This document shows, one piece after another, positions 34,637 to 42,589 of a stretch of 48,683 nucleotides of DNA. The notes under the pieces were generated by a model. That model saw only the letters and a list, made by a program, of their open reading frames with translations, was not told where the DNA came from and made no database searches. Origin of the DNA: PVC group bacterium (lineage in GTDB: Bacteria; Verrucomicrobiota; Verrucomicrobiia; Chthoniobacterales; SZAS-18); contig CAHJWO010000003.1 in assembly GCA_903642295.1 (NCBI GenBank), positions 1-48,683 of the forward strand. Reading direction: 5' to 3'. Every line of letters begins with the position of its first letter. Within the stretch, counting starts at the first letter, position 1. The translations under genes were made by a program, and so were the position numbers.

Positions 34637-35854
34637 ATGCAAACGCTTCCCGACGCGCACGGCTACTTTGGCCCCTACGGCGGCATGTTCGTGCCCGAAA
34701 CCTTGATGACGCCCCTGCGCGACCTCGCCGACGAGTACGAGCGCGCCAAACGCGACCCCCAGTTCCAGGCCGACCTCGCCAACCTGCTGGGCGACTTTGC
34801 CGGTCGCCCGACCCCGCTTTACTTCGCCGAACGACTCACCGCGAAACTCGGCGGCGCGAAGATTTACCTCAAGCGCGAGGACCTGCTGCACACCGGCGCG
34901 CACAAGATCAACAACGCGCTCGGCCAGATCCTGCTGGCGCAACGCATGGGCAAAAAACGGATCATCGCCGAGACGGGGGCGGGGCAGCACGGCGTCGCCA
35001 CGGCGACGGCGGCGGCGCGGTTCGGCTGCGAGTGCGTTGTGTACATGGGCAAGGTCGATATGGAGCGGCAGGCGCTCAACGTCGCACGGATGCGGTTCCT
35101 GGGGGCGACCGTCGTGCCCGTCACCGCCGGAGCCGCCACGTTAAAGGAGGCCATCAACGAGGCCATGCGCGACTGGGTGACCAACGTACGCACCACCTTC
35201 TATATATTAGGGAGCGCGCTCGGGTCACATCCGTACCCGATGATGGTGCGCGATTTTCATCGCGTCATCGGCGACGAGGCGCGGCGGCAGATGCTGGCCC
35301 GCGAGGGCCGGTTGCCGCATCTGTTGATTGCGTGCGTCGGCGGCGGCAGCAACGCCATCGGGTTGTTTTATCCGTTCCTGGATGACGAGGCCGTGCGCAT
35401 GGTCGGCGTGGAGGCCGGGGGCGAGGGCGTCGGCGTGGGGCAGAAACACGCCGCGCGTTTCCAGGGCGGGCGGCTGGGCGTGCTGCAAGGGACGAAGACC
35501 TTCCTGCTGGCGGACGAAGACGGGCAGATTCAACTCACCCATTCCATTTCCGCCGGTCTGGACTACGCGGCGGTGGGACCGGAGCATAGCCTCCTGCGCG
35601 ACCAGGGCCGGGCCGATTACGTGCACGCCACCGACGACGAGGCGCTGTCCGCGTTCCATCTGCTCTCCGAAACCGAGGGCATCATCCCCGCGCTGGAGAC
35701 CGCCCACGCCATCGCCTACGCCGTCCGCGTCGCGCCCACGATGCGCCCGGAGGAAATCATCCTCGTCAACCTGTCCGGGCGCGGCGACAAGGACGTGCAG
35801 CAGGTCGCCGACCGGGAAGACATGCTGGAAAGCGTGGCCACTCCGAAGATATGA
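34637..35854 (+). CDS. trpB: Tryptophan synthase beta chain
   Basis: Condenses indole and serine to tryptophan, using pyridoxal phosphate. The protein of 405 residues has [29 protein letters not shown] with PLP-binding Lys90, [14 protein letters not shown], the phosphate-binding loop [11 protein letters not shown] and the closing [11 protein letters not shown]. All are hallmarks of classical TrpB1. No trpA or other trp gene lies within the window, so it is separated from its partner. The ATG at 34637 follows CTCCTCCC; a TTG 12 nt upstream is a poorer choice. The stop overlaps the next gene by 4 bp. Confidence 0.97.
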   Translation: MQTLPDAHGYFGPYGGMFVPETLMTPLRDLADEYERAKRDPQFQADLANLLGDFAGRPTPLYFAERLTAKLGGAKIYLKREDLLHTGAHKINNALGQILLAQRMGKKRIIAETGAGQHGVATATAAARFGCECVVYMGKVDMERQALNVARMRFLGATVVPVTAGAATLKEAINEAMRDWVTNVRTTFYILGSALGSHPYPMMVRDFHRVIGDEARRQMLAREGRLPHLLIACVGGGSNAIGLFYPFLDDEAVRMVGVEAGGEGVGVGQKHAARFQGGRLGVLQGTKTFLLADEDGQIQLTHSISAGLDYAAVGPEHSLLRDQGRADYVHATDDEALSAFHLLSETEGIIPALETAHAIAYAVRVAPTMRPEEIILVNLSGRGDKDVQQVADREDMLESVATPKI

Positions 35855-36507
35855 GCAACCACGCGCCGTTCTTCCGCCACCTGAAGGCCTGGACGCCGTA
35901 TGTCCTCCTGATTGCCGCGCCGAGTTTCGGCGCGGCGTATCTGGTAGAGTTCAACCGGCCGCAATCCATCGTCGGGATGGTGGGCGGCATCGCGGTCTTC
36001 CTCGTGCTATTCGCCGCGGTCTGGAGCAGCGCGTGGTTTCGCCGCCGCGTCCCGGAGGGATGTCCGTGGGATCGGGCGCTCACTTACGGGGCGCGGGCGC
36101 GCGCTGGTCTGAGTGTGCTCGGCCTGTTCGGCGTTTTACTGAGCACCATCCACGGCACGCATTCGCAGCCGCCCCCGTACGTGATCCCGTTTCTAATGAT
36201 CTTGATGCCGGACCTGCTTTCGGGATTTTTGTCCGGTCTGTTCATCAACTGGGCGGTGCAGAGTCCGTTCGTCCGCACGGTCCGCGTGATGGTCGCCGGG
36301 CCGGATGCGCACGAGCGCAGTCAGAGCCTCGTGGTCGGCGATGTCAATTCCCTGGTGCCCACGTTCGTCACGACGTTGGCGCAGGGCGTTCTCCTGACGT
36401 TGATGCTGTTGCTTCTCGCGCTGGTCTGCCGGGGCTGCATGAGTTTGCACGCCGGGTGGAAATCCGGGCGCGCTTCGATGGGCAATCCGACGGCGGCTTT
36501 GACTTAG
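35851..36507 (+). CDS. Membrane protein of unknown function, coupled to trpB
   Basis: A 218-residue protein with about five hydrophobic segments (near residues 17-33, 42-60, 86-103, 112-132 and 170-192) and no recognised family motif. The ATG overlaps the trpB stop (ATGA), so it is translationally coupled to trpB. Coupling may be only organisational, as nothing in the sequence points to tryptophan transport. yicC follows after 28 bp. Confidence 0.6.
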   Translation: MSNHAPFFRHLKAWTPYVLLIAAPSFGAAYLVEFNRPQSIVGMVGGIAVFLVLFAAVWSSAWFRRRVPEGCPWDRALTYGARARAGLSVLGLFGVLLSTIHGTHSQPPPYVIPFLMILMPDLLSGFLSGLFINWAVQSPFVRTVRVMVAGPDAHERSQSLVVGDVNSLVPTFVTTLAQGVLLTLMLLLLALVCRGCMSLHAGWKSGRASMGNPTAALT

Positions 36508-36535
36508 CCCACCACAGGGCCAACGTTCCCGATCT

Positions 36536-37420
36536 ATGCGCAGCATGACAGGTTACGGCAGCGGGCGGGCGACGGCGGCGAACGGCGCGCAGTGCGCCGT
36601 GGAGGTGCAGAGCGTCAACCGCAAACAGGCGGAACTCATGATCAACCTGCCGCGCGATCTTTCGAGCCTGGAACCGGCGGTGCGGGAGATCGTCAACTCA
36701 CGCGTGGCGCGCGGTCGGCTGGTCATCAACGTCAACCCGCAGGCGCGGGCGGCGGCCACGGTGGCGACCGCCCCCGCGCTGGATGTCGCGGCGGCGCGCG
36801 CGTACTACCAGGCGATGCTCGCGCTTCAGAAGGAACTCGGCGCGGGCGGCGAGATCGGGATTGAAATGGTGTTGCGCGCGCCGGGGGTCTTGCGGCTGAC
36901 GGAGGAAACCGTTTCGCCCGACCAGGTGTGGCCGCAGGTCGAGGCGGCGCTGCGGCAGGCGCTGGACGAACTGGTAAGGATGCGCACGCGCGAGGGTCAA
37001 AACCTCGCCAACGATCTGCGGGCGCGGCTGGAGGAGATGCGCGCCAGGCTCGGGGAGATCCGGCGGCGGCAGCCGGACGCGGCGCAGCACTACCGGCAGG
37101 CGTTGCAGGATCGGCTCAAGCGCGCGGGATTGGAGTTGCCGCTGGAAGAAGACCGCTTGCTGAAGGAGGTGATTTTGTTCGCGGACAAGGCGGATATTTC
37201 GGAAGAGGTCACGCGGATGGAGAGCCACCTGGATCAATTCGTGGCGCTGCTGGCCAAGGACGAGCCGGTCGGCCGCACGATGGATTTTCTCACCCAGGAA
37301 ATGGCGCGCGAGTTGAATACGCTCGGCGCGAAAGCGAACGATCTGGCGATTGGCCAATTGGCGCTGGCGTGCAAGACCGAATTGGACAAGGTGCGCGAAC
37401 AGGTTCAGAACATCGAGTAG
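36536..37420 (+). CDS. yicC: YicC family endoribonuclease
   Basis: YicC proteins take part in RNA turnover and stress response; E. coli YicC has RNase activity. The protein of 294 residues opens MRSMTGYGSGRAT and EVQSVNRKQAELMINLPRDL, and closes with the conserved stretch NTLGAKANDLAIGQLALACKTELDKVREQVQNIE. EEVTRMESHLDQFVALL with GRTMDFLTQEMARE is the C-terminal domain. The order yicC, gmk, then coaC and coaB is the common bacterial arrangement (often with rpoZ, absent here). Confidence 0.93.
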   Translation: MRSMTGYGSGRATAANGAQCAVEVQSVNRKQAELMINLPRDLSSLEPAVREIVNSRVARGRLVINVNPQARAAATVATAPALDVAAARAYYQAMLALQKELGAGGEIGIEMVLRAPGVLRLTEETVSPDQVWPQVEAALRQALDELVRMRTREGQNLANDLRARLEEMRARLGEIRRRQPDAAQHYRQALQDRLKRAGLELPLEEDRLLKEVILFADKADISEEVTRMESHLDQFVALLAKDEPVGRTMDFLTQEMARELNTLGAKANDLAIGQLALACKTELDKVREQVQNIE

Positions 37421-37950
37421 GGTCGGCGGAGCCGGGAAGAATAGACTTCCGGCAAAAAACGGCAACCGTCCGCAGGTTTCCGCAGATTTCCGCCGATGGG
37501 AGGAAGGAAAGACCACCCGAGTGGTCCCTCTGCTGGTTATCTGCGAAATCTGCGAAATCTGCGGACTTTTGCCGGAGGTCTGATATGAGGAACCAAGAAT
37601 TCAAGGAAGGTCCGAGGTTCATGGGAGGGAGATGATCGTGCAGGGAACGGCGGTGACTGGGACCGCCGCGGTTGGCTGCCGCCGGCCGGAAGGTCCTTCG
37701 ACTGCGCTCGTTCCTCGCTCCGCTCAGGATGACAGAGTTTGGGGAGGGGAGGGGTGGATCGGTGGTAGAAGGGAAGCTTGTACTTTGCTGAGAGGTTTGC
37801 CTGTGGCTATCTCGCCGACTCGGCTTTCGACTGCGTTCTTGCCCCACTCCGCTCAGGAGGACAGAAACTTTTGGAGGCAGAACGCCGATCATTGGCGCAT
37901 CTTTCGTGGGAACGGAGGCGCGAAATCCGCAAAGCACAGCCAAATTTTTC
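37421..37950. repeat. yicC-gmk gap filled with inverted repeats
   Basis: At 37448-37575 an inverted pair of nonamer arrays lies around a 45-bp spacer. The left arm starts ccggcaaaaaacgg and runs into cgcaggtttccgcagat. The right arm has atctgcgaa twice, atctgcgga, then cttttgccgg. At 37693-37739 and 37815-37866 lie two copies of the TCGACTGCGCTCGTTCC...CTCAGGATGACAG repeat, of the same family as 3473-3500. No gene is seen. Confidence 0.7.
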
Positions 37951-38586
37951 ATGAATTCTGAATCCCCCGAACCGCGAAAGATTTTCCGTGAAGGGATTCT
38001 TTTCGTGATCTCCGCGCCTTCGGGCGCAGGCAAGACGACGCTCTGCACCGCGCTGCGCCAGACGCGCGATTTTGTTTATTCCGTAAGCTGCACCACGCGC
38101 CCGCCGCGTCCGGGCGAGATCGAGGGCGAGGATTATTATTTCCTGCCGGTCGAACAGTTCCGCGCGCACGTCGAGGCCGGGGAGTTTTTGGAGCACGCGG
38201 AGGTCCACGGGAATTTCTACGGGACACTGCGCGGCAATGTGCTCGGGCATCTGCAAGCGGGCGTCGATGTGCTCATCGACATCGACACGCAGGGCGCGGC
38301 GACCATCCGCGCCAACGCGCACCAGACGATCCGGGACGCGCTGGCCGACGTGTTCATCATGCCGCCCAGCCGCGAGGAATTGCGGCGGCGGCTGGTGAAG
38401 CGCGGCAGCGAAACGCCCGAGCAGATCGAGCGCCGGTTGACCAACGCCGCGCGCGAGGTGGCGCGGTGGCGGGATTATCGTTACACGATCATCAGCGGAT
38501 CGGTGGAGGAAGACCTGTCGAAGTTCCGCGCGATCATGCGGGCCGAGCGTTACCTGAGCCGCCGGTTCGCGGACGTGGAGTTTTAA
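37951..38586 (+). CDS. gmk: Guanylate kinase
   Basis: Phosphorylates GMP to GDP. The protein of 211 residues has the P-loop ISAPSGAGKTTL, the GMP-binding segment SVSCTTRPPRPGEIEGEDYYFL, AEVHGNFYGT, LIDIDTQGAATI and the lid RGSETPEQIERRL. The ATG at 37951 (MNSESPEP) gives the expected N-terminus; a 15-residue longer frame is repeat-like. coaC starts 14 bp after the stop. Confidence 0.96.
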   Translation: MNSESPEPRKIFREGILFVISAPSGAGKTTLCTALRQTRDFVYSVSCTTRPPRPGEIEGEDYYFLPVEQFRAHVEAGEFLEHAEVHGNFYGTLRGNVLGHLQAGVDVLIDIDTQGAATIRANAHQTIRDALADVFIMPPSREELRRRLVKRGSETPEQIERRLTNAAREVARWRDYRYTIISGSVEEDLSKFRAIMRAERYLSRRFADVEF

Positions 38587-38600
38587 GCGTAGGCTGCCGG

Positions 38601-39161
38601 ATGGAAAGCCGGGCGAAATCAGTGGTGTTGGGCGTGACCGGTTCGATTGCAGCGTACAAGGCGGCGGACATCGCCAGCCGGTTGACCAAGCTCGAACGGG
38701 AGGTGCAGGTCGTGATGACGAGAGAAGCCCGCGAATTCATCACGCCGCTGACGTTGCAGGTGTTGTCGAAGCGGCCCGTGGTGAGTGACCTGTTCGATGA
38801 AAAGGAAGGGTGGCAGCCGGGGCACATCGAGTTGGCGGATCGCGCGGATTTATTGCTCATCGCGCCCGCGACCGCGCAGATCGTGGCGGAGCTGGCGCAT
38901 GGGTTCGCCAGCCATGCGCTGGCAGCGATTGCGCTGGCGACACGCGCGCCCATTTTGCTGGCGCCCGCGATGAACGGCAAGATGTGGCTGCATCCGGCGA
39001 CATTGGAAAACGTGGAGGTCTTGAAGCGGCGGGGCGTGAAATTTATCGGGCCGGAGGAGGGGTTGCTCGCGTGCGGGTATGAGGGCGTCGGGCGGTTGTG
39101 GCCGGTGGACGGGATCGTGGAGGCGGCGGAGGGGATGTTGGCGGAGAAGGATGAAGGATGA
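38601..39161 (+). CDS. coaC: Phosphopantothenoylcysteine decarboxylase (separate CoaC)
   Basis: Flavin-dependent decarboxylase of coenzyme A synthesis, making 4'-phosphopantetheine. The protein of 186 residues opens VVLGVTGSIAAYKAADIASRL. The catalytic His is in QPGHIELADRADLLLIAPATA, FMN-site sequence is LAPAMNGKMW, and the substrate clamp is EGLLACGYEGVGRL. In most bacteria this is the N-terminal half of a fused CoaBC. Here the frame ends EKDEG within the first units of a heptamer array (stop TGA from aggatga), and the CoaB half starts 581 bp later as its own gene. Confidence 0.93.
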   Translation: MESRAKSVVLGVTGSIAAYKAADIASRLTKLEREVQVVMTREAREFITPLTLQVLSKRPVVSDLFDEKEGWQPGHIELADRADLLLIAPATAQIVAELAHGFASHALAAIALATRAPILLAPAMNGKMWLHPATLENVEVLKRRGVKFIGPEEGLLACGYEGVGRLWPVDGIVEAAEGMLAEKDEG

Positions 39162-39392
39162 AGGATGAAGGATGAAGGATGCGGGATGCGGGATGCTGGA
39201 TGCTGGATGCGGGATGCGGGATGCAGGATGCAGGATGCGGGATGCAGGATGCTGGATGCAGGATGCAGGATGCTGGATGCTGGATGCGGGATGCGGGATG
39301 CTGGATGCGGGATGCGGGATGCAGGATGCAGGATGCAGGATGCAGGATGCAGGATGCAGGATGCGGGATGCAGGATGCTGGATGCTGGATGC
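39148..39392. repeat. 35-unit GGATGCN heptamer array between coaC and coaB
   Basis: Exactly 35 units of 7 nt (245 bp). The first four are aggatga, and all later ones are NGGATGC with N = A, G or T, never C. The core GGATGC is invariant. The array overlaps the last four codons and stop of coaC. All three forward frames stay open in the GGATGC part and would read DAGCRMQ-type peptides. It has no spacers, so it is not a CRISPR array. No inverted partner is seen nearby, unlike the array at 8742-8935. Confidence 0.9.
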
Positions 39393-39742
39393 GGAGGCGA
39401 AGGAATGCAGGTTCGTTGAAGAGACGATTTTTTAACGCGGAGACGCGGAGAGAGAAGAGACTCGTGGAGGAAGGGAAGAAGAGGGTGAGGGTGATAAACC
39501 AGGCCGATCGTGAAGGGTGAACAGGTGCCTTTGGAAGAGGTTTGGCTTCGCCGGTCTCATGGTCTCCCGCGGCGGTCGCGGAAAATACGGTCGTCGTGCT
39601 TGAAAGAAGTTTGGCTTCGCCTGTCCCATTGCCTCGGTTTTCGACTGCGTTCGTTCCTCATTCCGTGCAAGAGTTTTGACGCGACACCGTTCGCCGCAGG
39701 AAAATGTTGGCGGCGGTCTGCAATGTGTGGCTCGTAACTCCC
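39393..39742. other. coaC-coaB gap after the heptamer array
   Basis: No gene is seen. taacgcggagacgcggagagagaag (39433-39457) is the inverted form of the CTCTGCGTCTCCGCGTTAAA tract at 3851-3899. gaagaggtttggcttcgcc near 39534 recurs as gaagtttggcttcgcc near 39606. TTCGACTGCGTTCGTTCCTC at 39641 is a partial copy of the repeat at 37693. No promoter for coaB is recognised. Confidence 0.55.
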
Positions 39743-40390
39743 ATGAAATTCCTCATCACCGCCGGACCCACGCGCGAGCCGATTGATCCTGTCCGGTACC
39801 TGAGCAATCGGTCTTCGGGAAAAATGGGGTATGCGCTGGCGCGGGCGGCGCTCGACGCCGGACACGAGGTGGTGCTGGTCAGCGGTCCGGTTTGTCTGGC
39901 CGCGCCGGAGGGCGCGGCTATCGTGCGGGTAACCACCAGCGACGAAATGTTCGATGCGGTACATGCACGGGTTGGGGAGGCGGAGGTGTGTGTCCTGTGC
40001 GCGGCCGTGGCGGATTTTCGGCCCGCAGTCGTCGAGCCGCGGAAGATCAAAAAAGGCGACGCGGAATCGCGGCGGATCGAACTCGTGCCGACGCGGGATA
40101 TTTTGCTTTCGCTACGTGATTTACCGCCGCCTAAAAACGGGCGGAAGCCCGTGGTCGTCGGGTTCGCGGCGGAGACCGACGACGTGATGGAAAACGCCCA
40201 CCGGAAATTGCGCGCGAAAGGCTGCGCGTTGCTCGTCGTCAATGACGTGAGCCGGGCCGACATCGGTTTTGAAACCGACGAAAATGAACTCACGCTTTTG
40301 TTCGCGTCCGGCGAGATTCGCCCGCTCGCTTTTTCCAAAAAAGACACGCTGGCGGCTGAGTTGATCAAAATAATTTGCACAATTAGTTAA
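39743..40390 (+). CDS. coaB: Phosphopantothenate-cysteine ligase (separate CoaB)
   Basis: Joins cysteine to 4'-phosphopantothenate, using CTP or ATP, in coenzyme A synthesis. The protein of 215 residues opens MKFLITAGPTREPIDPVRYLSNRSSGKMGYALA, the nucleotide-binding motif of CoaB, with AAVADFRPA and IKKGD in the middle and VGFAAETDDV and VVNDVSRADIGF near the end. It corresponds to the C-terminal half of fused CoaBC. The ATG at 39743 follows AACTCCC, with no Shine-Dalgarno sequence. The gene pair is split by the heptamer array. Confidence 0.94.
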   Translation: MKFLITAGPTREPIDPVRYLSNRSSGKMGYALARAALDAGHEVVLVSGPVCLAAPEGAAIVRVTTSDEMFDAVHARVGEAEVCVLCAAVADFRPAVVEPRKIKKGDAESRRIELVPTRDILLSLRDLPPPKNGRKPVVVGFAAETDDVMENAHRKLRAKGCALLVVNDVSRADIGFETDENELTLLFASGEIRPLAFSKKDTLAAELIKIICTIS

Positions 40391-40397
40391 ATATTAG

Positions 40398-40426
40398 TTG
40401 ACGAAGTGCATAGAGGTCGCTAACTC
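40398..40426 (+). promoter_or_regulatory. Likely sigma-70 promoter of the H1-like gene
   Basis: TTGACG (40398-40403), a 17-nt spacer and TAACTC (40421-40426). The -35 box is good and the -10 box moderate. It would start transcription near 40433, just before the leader hairpins. Confidence 0.5.
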
Positions 40427-40434
40427 CATTGGAT

Positions 40435-40485
40435 GTGGAGCAACCCTTGCTCCACCACAACATCTAGCGGTCGCACCTCGCGACC
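40435..40485 (+). promoter_or_regulatory. Double-hairpin leader of the H1-like gene
   Basis: GTGGAGCAA and TTGCTCCAC (40435-40443, 40447-40455) pair perfectly around CCC. GGTCGC and GCGACC (40469-40474, 40480-40485) pair around ACCTC. The ribosome site AAGGGG follows at about 40489-40494, about 9 nt before the ATG. A structured leader and good ribosome site suggest a stable, highly translated mRNA. Confidence 0.65.
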
Positions 40486-40503
40486 AGAAAGGGGTGACAC
40501 ACC

Positions 40504-40725
40504 ATGCCAGTTAAAAAAACAACCACCACCAAGAAAGCAACCGTCAAGAAAGCCCCGGCCAAGAAGATGGCCGCCAAGAAGCCCGCTGCCCCCAAGGCTG
40601 CGGCTCCTGTGAAGAAGGCACCGGCCAAGAAGTTGGCCGCGAAAGCTCCGGTTGCTGCCAAAGCTCCCGCGAAGGCTGCGAAGCCCGCCGCGGCTCCGGC
40701 GAAGAAGACTGCCGCGAAGAAGTAA
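40504..40725 (+). CDS. Histone H1-like lysine/alanine-rich protein
   Basis: A 73-residue protein made almost wholly of Lys, Ala, Pro, Thr and Val, with repeated KKAPAKK, AAKKPAAPKAA and PAKAAKPAA phrases. There is no globular domain. It resembles the tail of histone H1 and the bacterial H1-like proteins such as chlamydial Hc1/Hc2 and Bordetella BpH1, which bind and compact DNA. It is a stand-alone gene with its own promoter, leader hairpins, a good ribosome site and a strong terminator, so it is likely abundant. Target specificity is not predicted. Confidence 0.82.
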   Translation: MPVKKTTTTKKATVKKAPAKKMAAKKPAAPKAAAPVKKAPAKKLAAKAPVAAKAPAKAAKPAAAPAKKTAAKK

Positions 40726-40769
40726 TTTCGCGCGGTTTCTCTTTGTTCAAACCATCACCTTTAACCGCT

Positions 40770-40812
40770 CAGGGAGAGAAGACCTTCGGGTTTTCTCTCC
40801 CTGATTTTTTTT
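40770..40812 (+). terminator. Intrinsic terminator of the H1-like gene
   Basis: A 15-bp stem, cagggagagaagacc and ggttttctctccctg, closes a TTCG tetraloop (40785-40788) and is followed by A and eight T residues (40805-40812). The only mismatch in the stem is one G-T (G-U in RNA) pair. This is the clearest rho-independent terminator in the window. Confidence 0.92.
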
Positions 40813-41062
40813 GGAGATAGGATGCGGGAGGATGTGGGCGGCGAGGTGTGGGATCGCTATGGCCGACCCGTGGGATTTAGAGCGGATTGCAATGGGATCT
40901 GCGGGCGGCGAGGCCCACGGTTGCCAGATAGTCAGGGACGGCTGGGACAGCCGTCCCTACCTTACATGGGCACGAGCCGCTCCACGGCAAAGGCTGACTC
41001 GAACGATATTCGCGCTTGCAACTCGCACGCGACGGCACGCGGTTTTTGCGTCAGGTTTCGAC
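40813..41062. other. Gap before the inositol monophosphatase gene
   Basis: An open frame runs in from about 40811, but its residues show no family features. At 40933-40963 lies a short copy of the palindromic element: GGGACGGCT and AGCCGTCCC are perfect 9-bp arms around GGGAC, followed by TACCTT. No clear promoter for the next gene was recognised. Confidence 0.55.
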
Positions 41063-41833
41063 ATGAATGATTATCTGGACACCGCCGTCATCGCGGCAAG
41101 GGCGGCGGGCGCGCTGCTGCGCGAAAACTTTGGCAGCAAGCTCAACGTCAACGAATTCGCCGCGCACGACATCAAGCTCGAACTCGACGAACGCGCGCAG
41201 GAATTGATCACGCGGATCATTCTGGAGCGGCATCCCCAGCACGCGATTCTGGGCGAGGAAGGCATCGGCGGAAACCAGGCGAGCGAGTTCGAGTGGATCG
41301 TCGATCCGCTCGACGGGACCGTGAATTATTTCTACGGCATCCCGCACTTTTGCGTGTCGGTGGCGGTGCGGCAGGGCGAGGAGATTCTGGTGGGCGTGAT
41401 CTATGATCCGATGCGCGAGGAATTATTTTCCACGGAGCGCGGCGGCCAGGCGCTGTTAAACGGCAAAGTCATTGCCGCCAGTACGCGCGATAAACTTTCG
41501 GAGGCGATTGTATCGGTGGGTCTGGCGAAGATGTCGCAGACAATCGATCTCGGGTTGCCCGTGTTGCAGGATCTGATTCATCGGGTGCGCAAGGCGCGCA
41601 TGATGGGCAGCGCCGCGCTGGACCTCGCGTATGTCGCCGCCGGTCGGCTGGACGCCTATATCGAGGCGGGCGTGCGCATCTGGGACGTGGCGGCGGGCGT
41701 GCTGCTCGTACAGAACGCGGGCGGCCAGCTCGTGATGAATCCACGGGCGGATGCGCCGGACAAATTGACGGTCGTTGCGTCCGGCGGGAAGATTCGTGAG
41801 ATCGCGGAAAGCGGCCAACGACTGATCGAATAG
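41063..41833 (+). CDS. suhB: Inositol monophosphatase family protein
   Basis: Metal-dependent phosphatase of the IMPase/SuhB group, 256 residues. Motifs in order: the metal-binding GEEG (Glu65-Glu66), WIVDPLDGTVNYFYGIPHF (Asp81 and Asp84), GSAALDLAYVAAGRLDAYIE and WDVAAGVLLVQNAGG (third metal Asp). Family members act on inositol phosphate, histidinol phosphate, adenosine bisphosphate or as SuhB in rRNA transcription, so the exact substrate is open. The ATG at 41063 gives the normal N-terminus; longer frames run into a repeat. ispF follows after about 100 bp of repeat. Confidence 0.88.
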   Translation: MNDYLDTAVIAARAAGALLRENFGSKLNVNEFAAHDIKLELDERAQELITRIILERHPQHAILGEEGIGGNQASEFEWIVDPLDGTVNYFYGIPHFCVSVAVRQGEEILVGVIYDPMREELFSTERGGQALLNGKVIAASTRDKLSEAIVSVGLAKMSQTIDLGLPVLQDLIHRVRKARMMGSAALDLAYVAAGRLDAYIEAGVRIWDVAAGVLLVQNAGGQLVMNPRADAPDKLTVVASGGKIREIAESGQRLIE

Positions 41834-41929
41834 CGAAGTAGAAGGAAGTCGGAATTGATAATTCGATGCTCGCGGCAAAGAGAACGTAAGCGCCTTTACT
41901 TCCGACTTCCCACTTCCGACTTTTCTTTT
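41834..41929. repeat. Inverted heptamer blocks between the IMPase gene and ispF
   Basis: Beginning at the IMPase stop codon, gaagtagaaggaagtcggaa (41835-41854) gives the forward form. The inverted block acttccg, acttccc, acttccg, acttttc (41898-41925) ends 4 nt before the ispF ATG. About 40 bp separate them. Transcribed, the two sides could pair and close the region just before ispF. Confidence 0.75.
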
Positions 41930-42466
41930 ATGGCTACCACCGTTCTCTCGGGCATCGGGTATGATGTACACGCATTCGCGGAAGGCCGTCCGCTGGTTTT
42001 GGGCGGCATCGAAATTCCGCACGCCAAGGGCCTGGCCGGGCATTCGGATGCGGACGTGTTGATCCATGCGATTGCCGATGCGTTGCTGGGGACCGTCGGC
42101 GAGGCGGACATCGGACACCATTTTCCGAACACCGATGAGTCGATCCGCGGGATTCGGTCCACGGAGATTTTGACGCGCGTGGTCGAGATCCTCGCGGGGA
42201 AAGAAGCGCGGATTGTGAACGTCGATGCCACGTTGATCGCCGAGGCGCCGAAGATTGCGCCGCATCTTGCGAAAATGCGCGCCAGCCTGGCCGCGTGCCT
42301 GCGGCTGCCGGTGACGCGCGTGAGCGTGAAGGCCACGACCAACGAAGGTTTGGGGTTCGTCGGACGCGGAGAAGGAATCGCCGCGATGGCGGTGGCGAGC
42401 GTCGCGGTAATCGAGGAAATGCTCGATCCCGAAACCGCGCCGCCCGCGCCGGTGCCGGGACTTTAA
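41930..42466 (+). CDS. ispF: 2-C-methyl-D-erythritol 2,4-cyclodiphosphate synthase
   Basis: Fifth enzyme of the MEP (non-mevalonate) isoprenoid pathway. The protein of 178 residues has GIGYDVHAFAEGRPLVLGG (zinc ligands Asp and His), LAGHSDADVLIHAIADALLG, DIGHHFPNTD and TTNEGLGFVGRGEGIAA, all family hallmarks. The ATG at 41930 follows a pyrimidine run (TTTTCTTTT) that is the end of a heptamer block, not a Shine-Dalgarno sequence. cysS follows after a repeat-filled 123 bp. The pair ispF-cysS is also seen in other bacteria. Confidence 0.97.
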   Translation: MATTVLSGIGYDVHAFAEGRPLVLGGIEIPHAKGLAGHSDADVLIHAIADALLGTVGEADIGHHFPNTDESIRGIRSTEILTRVVEILAGKEARIVNVDATLIAEAPKIAPHLAKMRASLAACLRLPVTRVSVKATTNEGLGFVGRGEGIAAMAVASVAVIEEMLDPETAPPAPVPGL

Positions 42467-42589
42467 GGAAATGGGAAGGCGGAAGGTGGAGGGCGGAAGT
42501 TTTGAAGAACTGATTTGCTTGCTGTGGCTGTCTTGGTCAATTTGGTTGTCTGACTTCCGCGTTCCGATTTCCCACTTTCGACTTTCTGC
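42467..42589. repeat. Mirror-image heptamer blocks filling the ispF-cysS gap
   Basis: Five forward units (ggaaatg, ggaaggc, ggaaggt, ggagggc, ggaagtt) run from 42467, the base after the ispF stop codon, to 42501. Five inverted units (acttccg, cgttccg, atttccc, actttcg, actttct) run from 42553 to 42587, 2 nt before the cysS ATG. The 51-bp middle is unique sequence. The gap is thus 35 + 51 + 35 + 2 bp. The arms can pair only imperfectly. Confidence 0.85.

Noticed and set aside
39148-39392. CRISPR array
   Set aside because: Units are 7 nt and contiguous with no spacers, and no cas gene is near.
39165-39520. Possible proteins made of DAGCRMQ repeats
   Set aside because: These frames are the heptamer array read in three phases. 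All phases are open because the unit contains no stop, so openness is no evidence for a gene.
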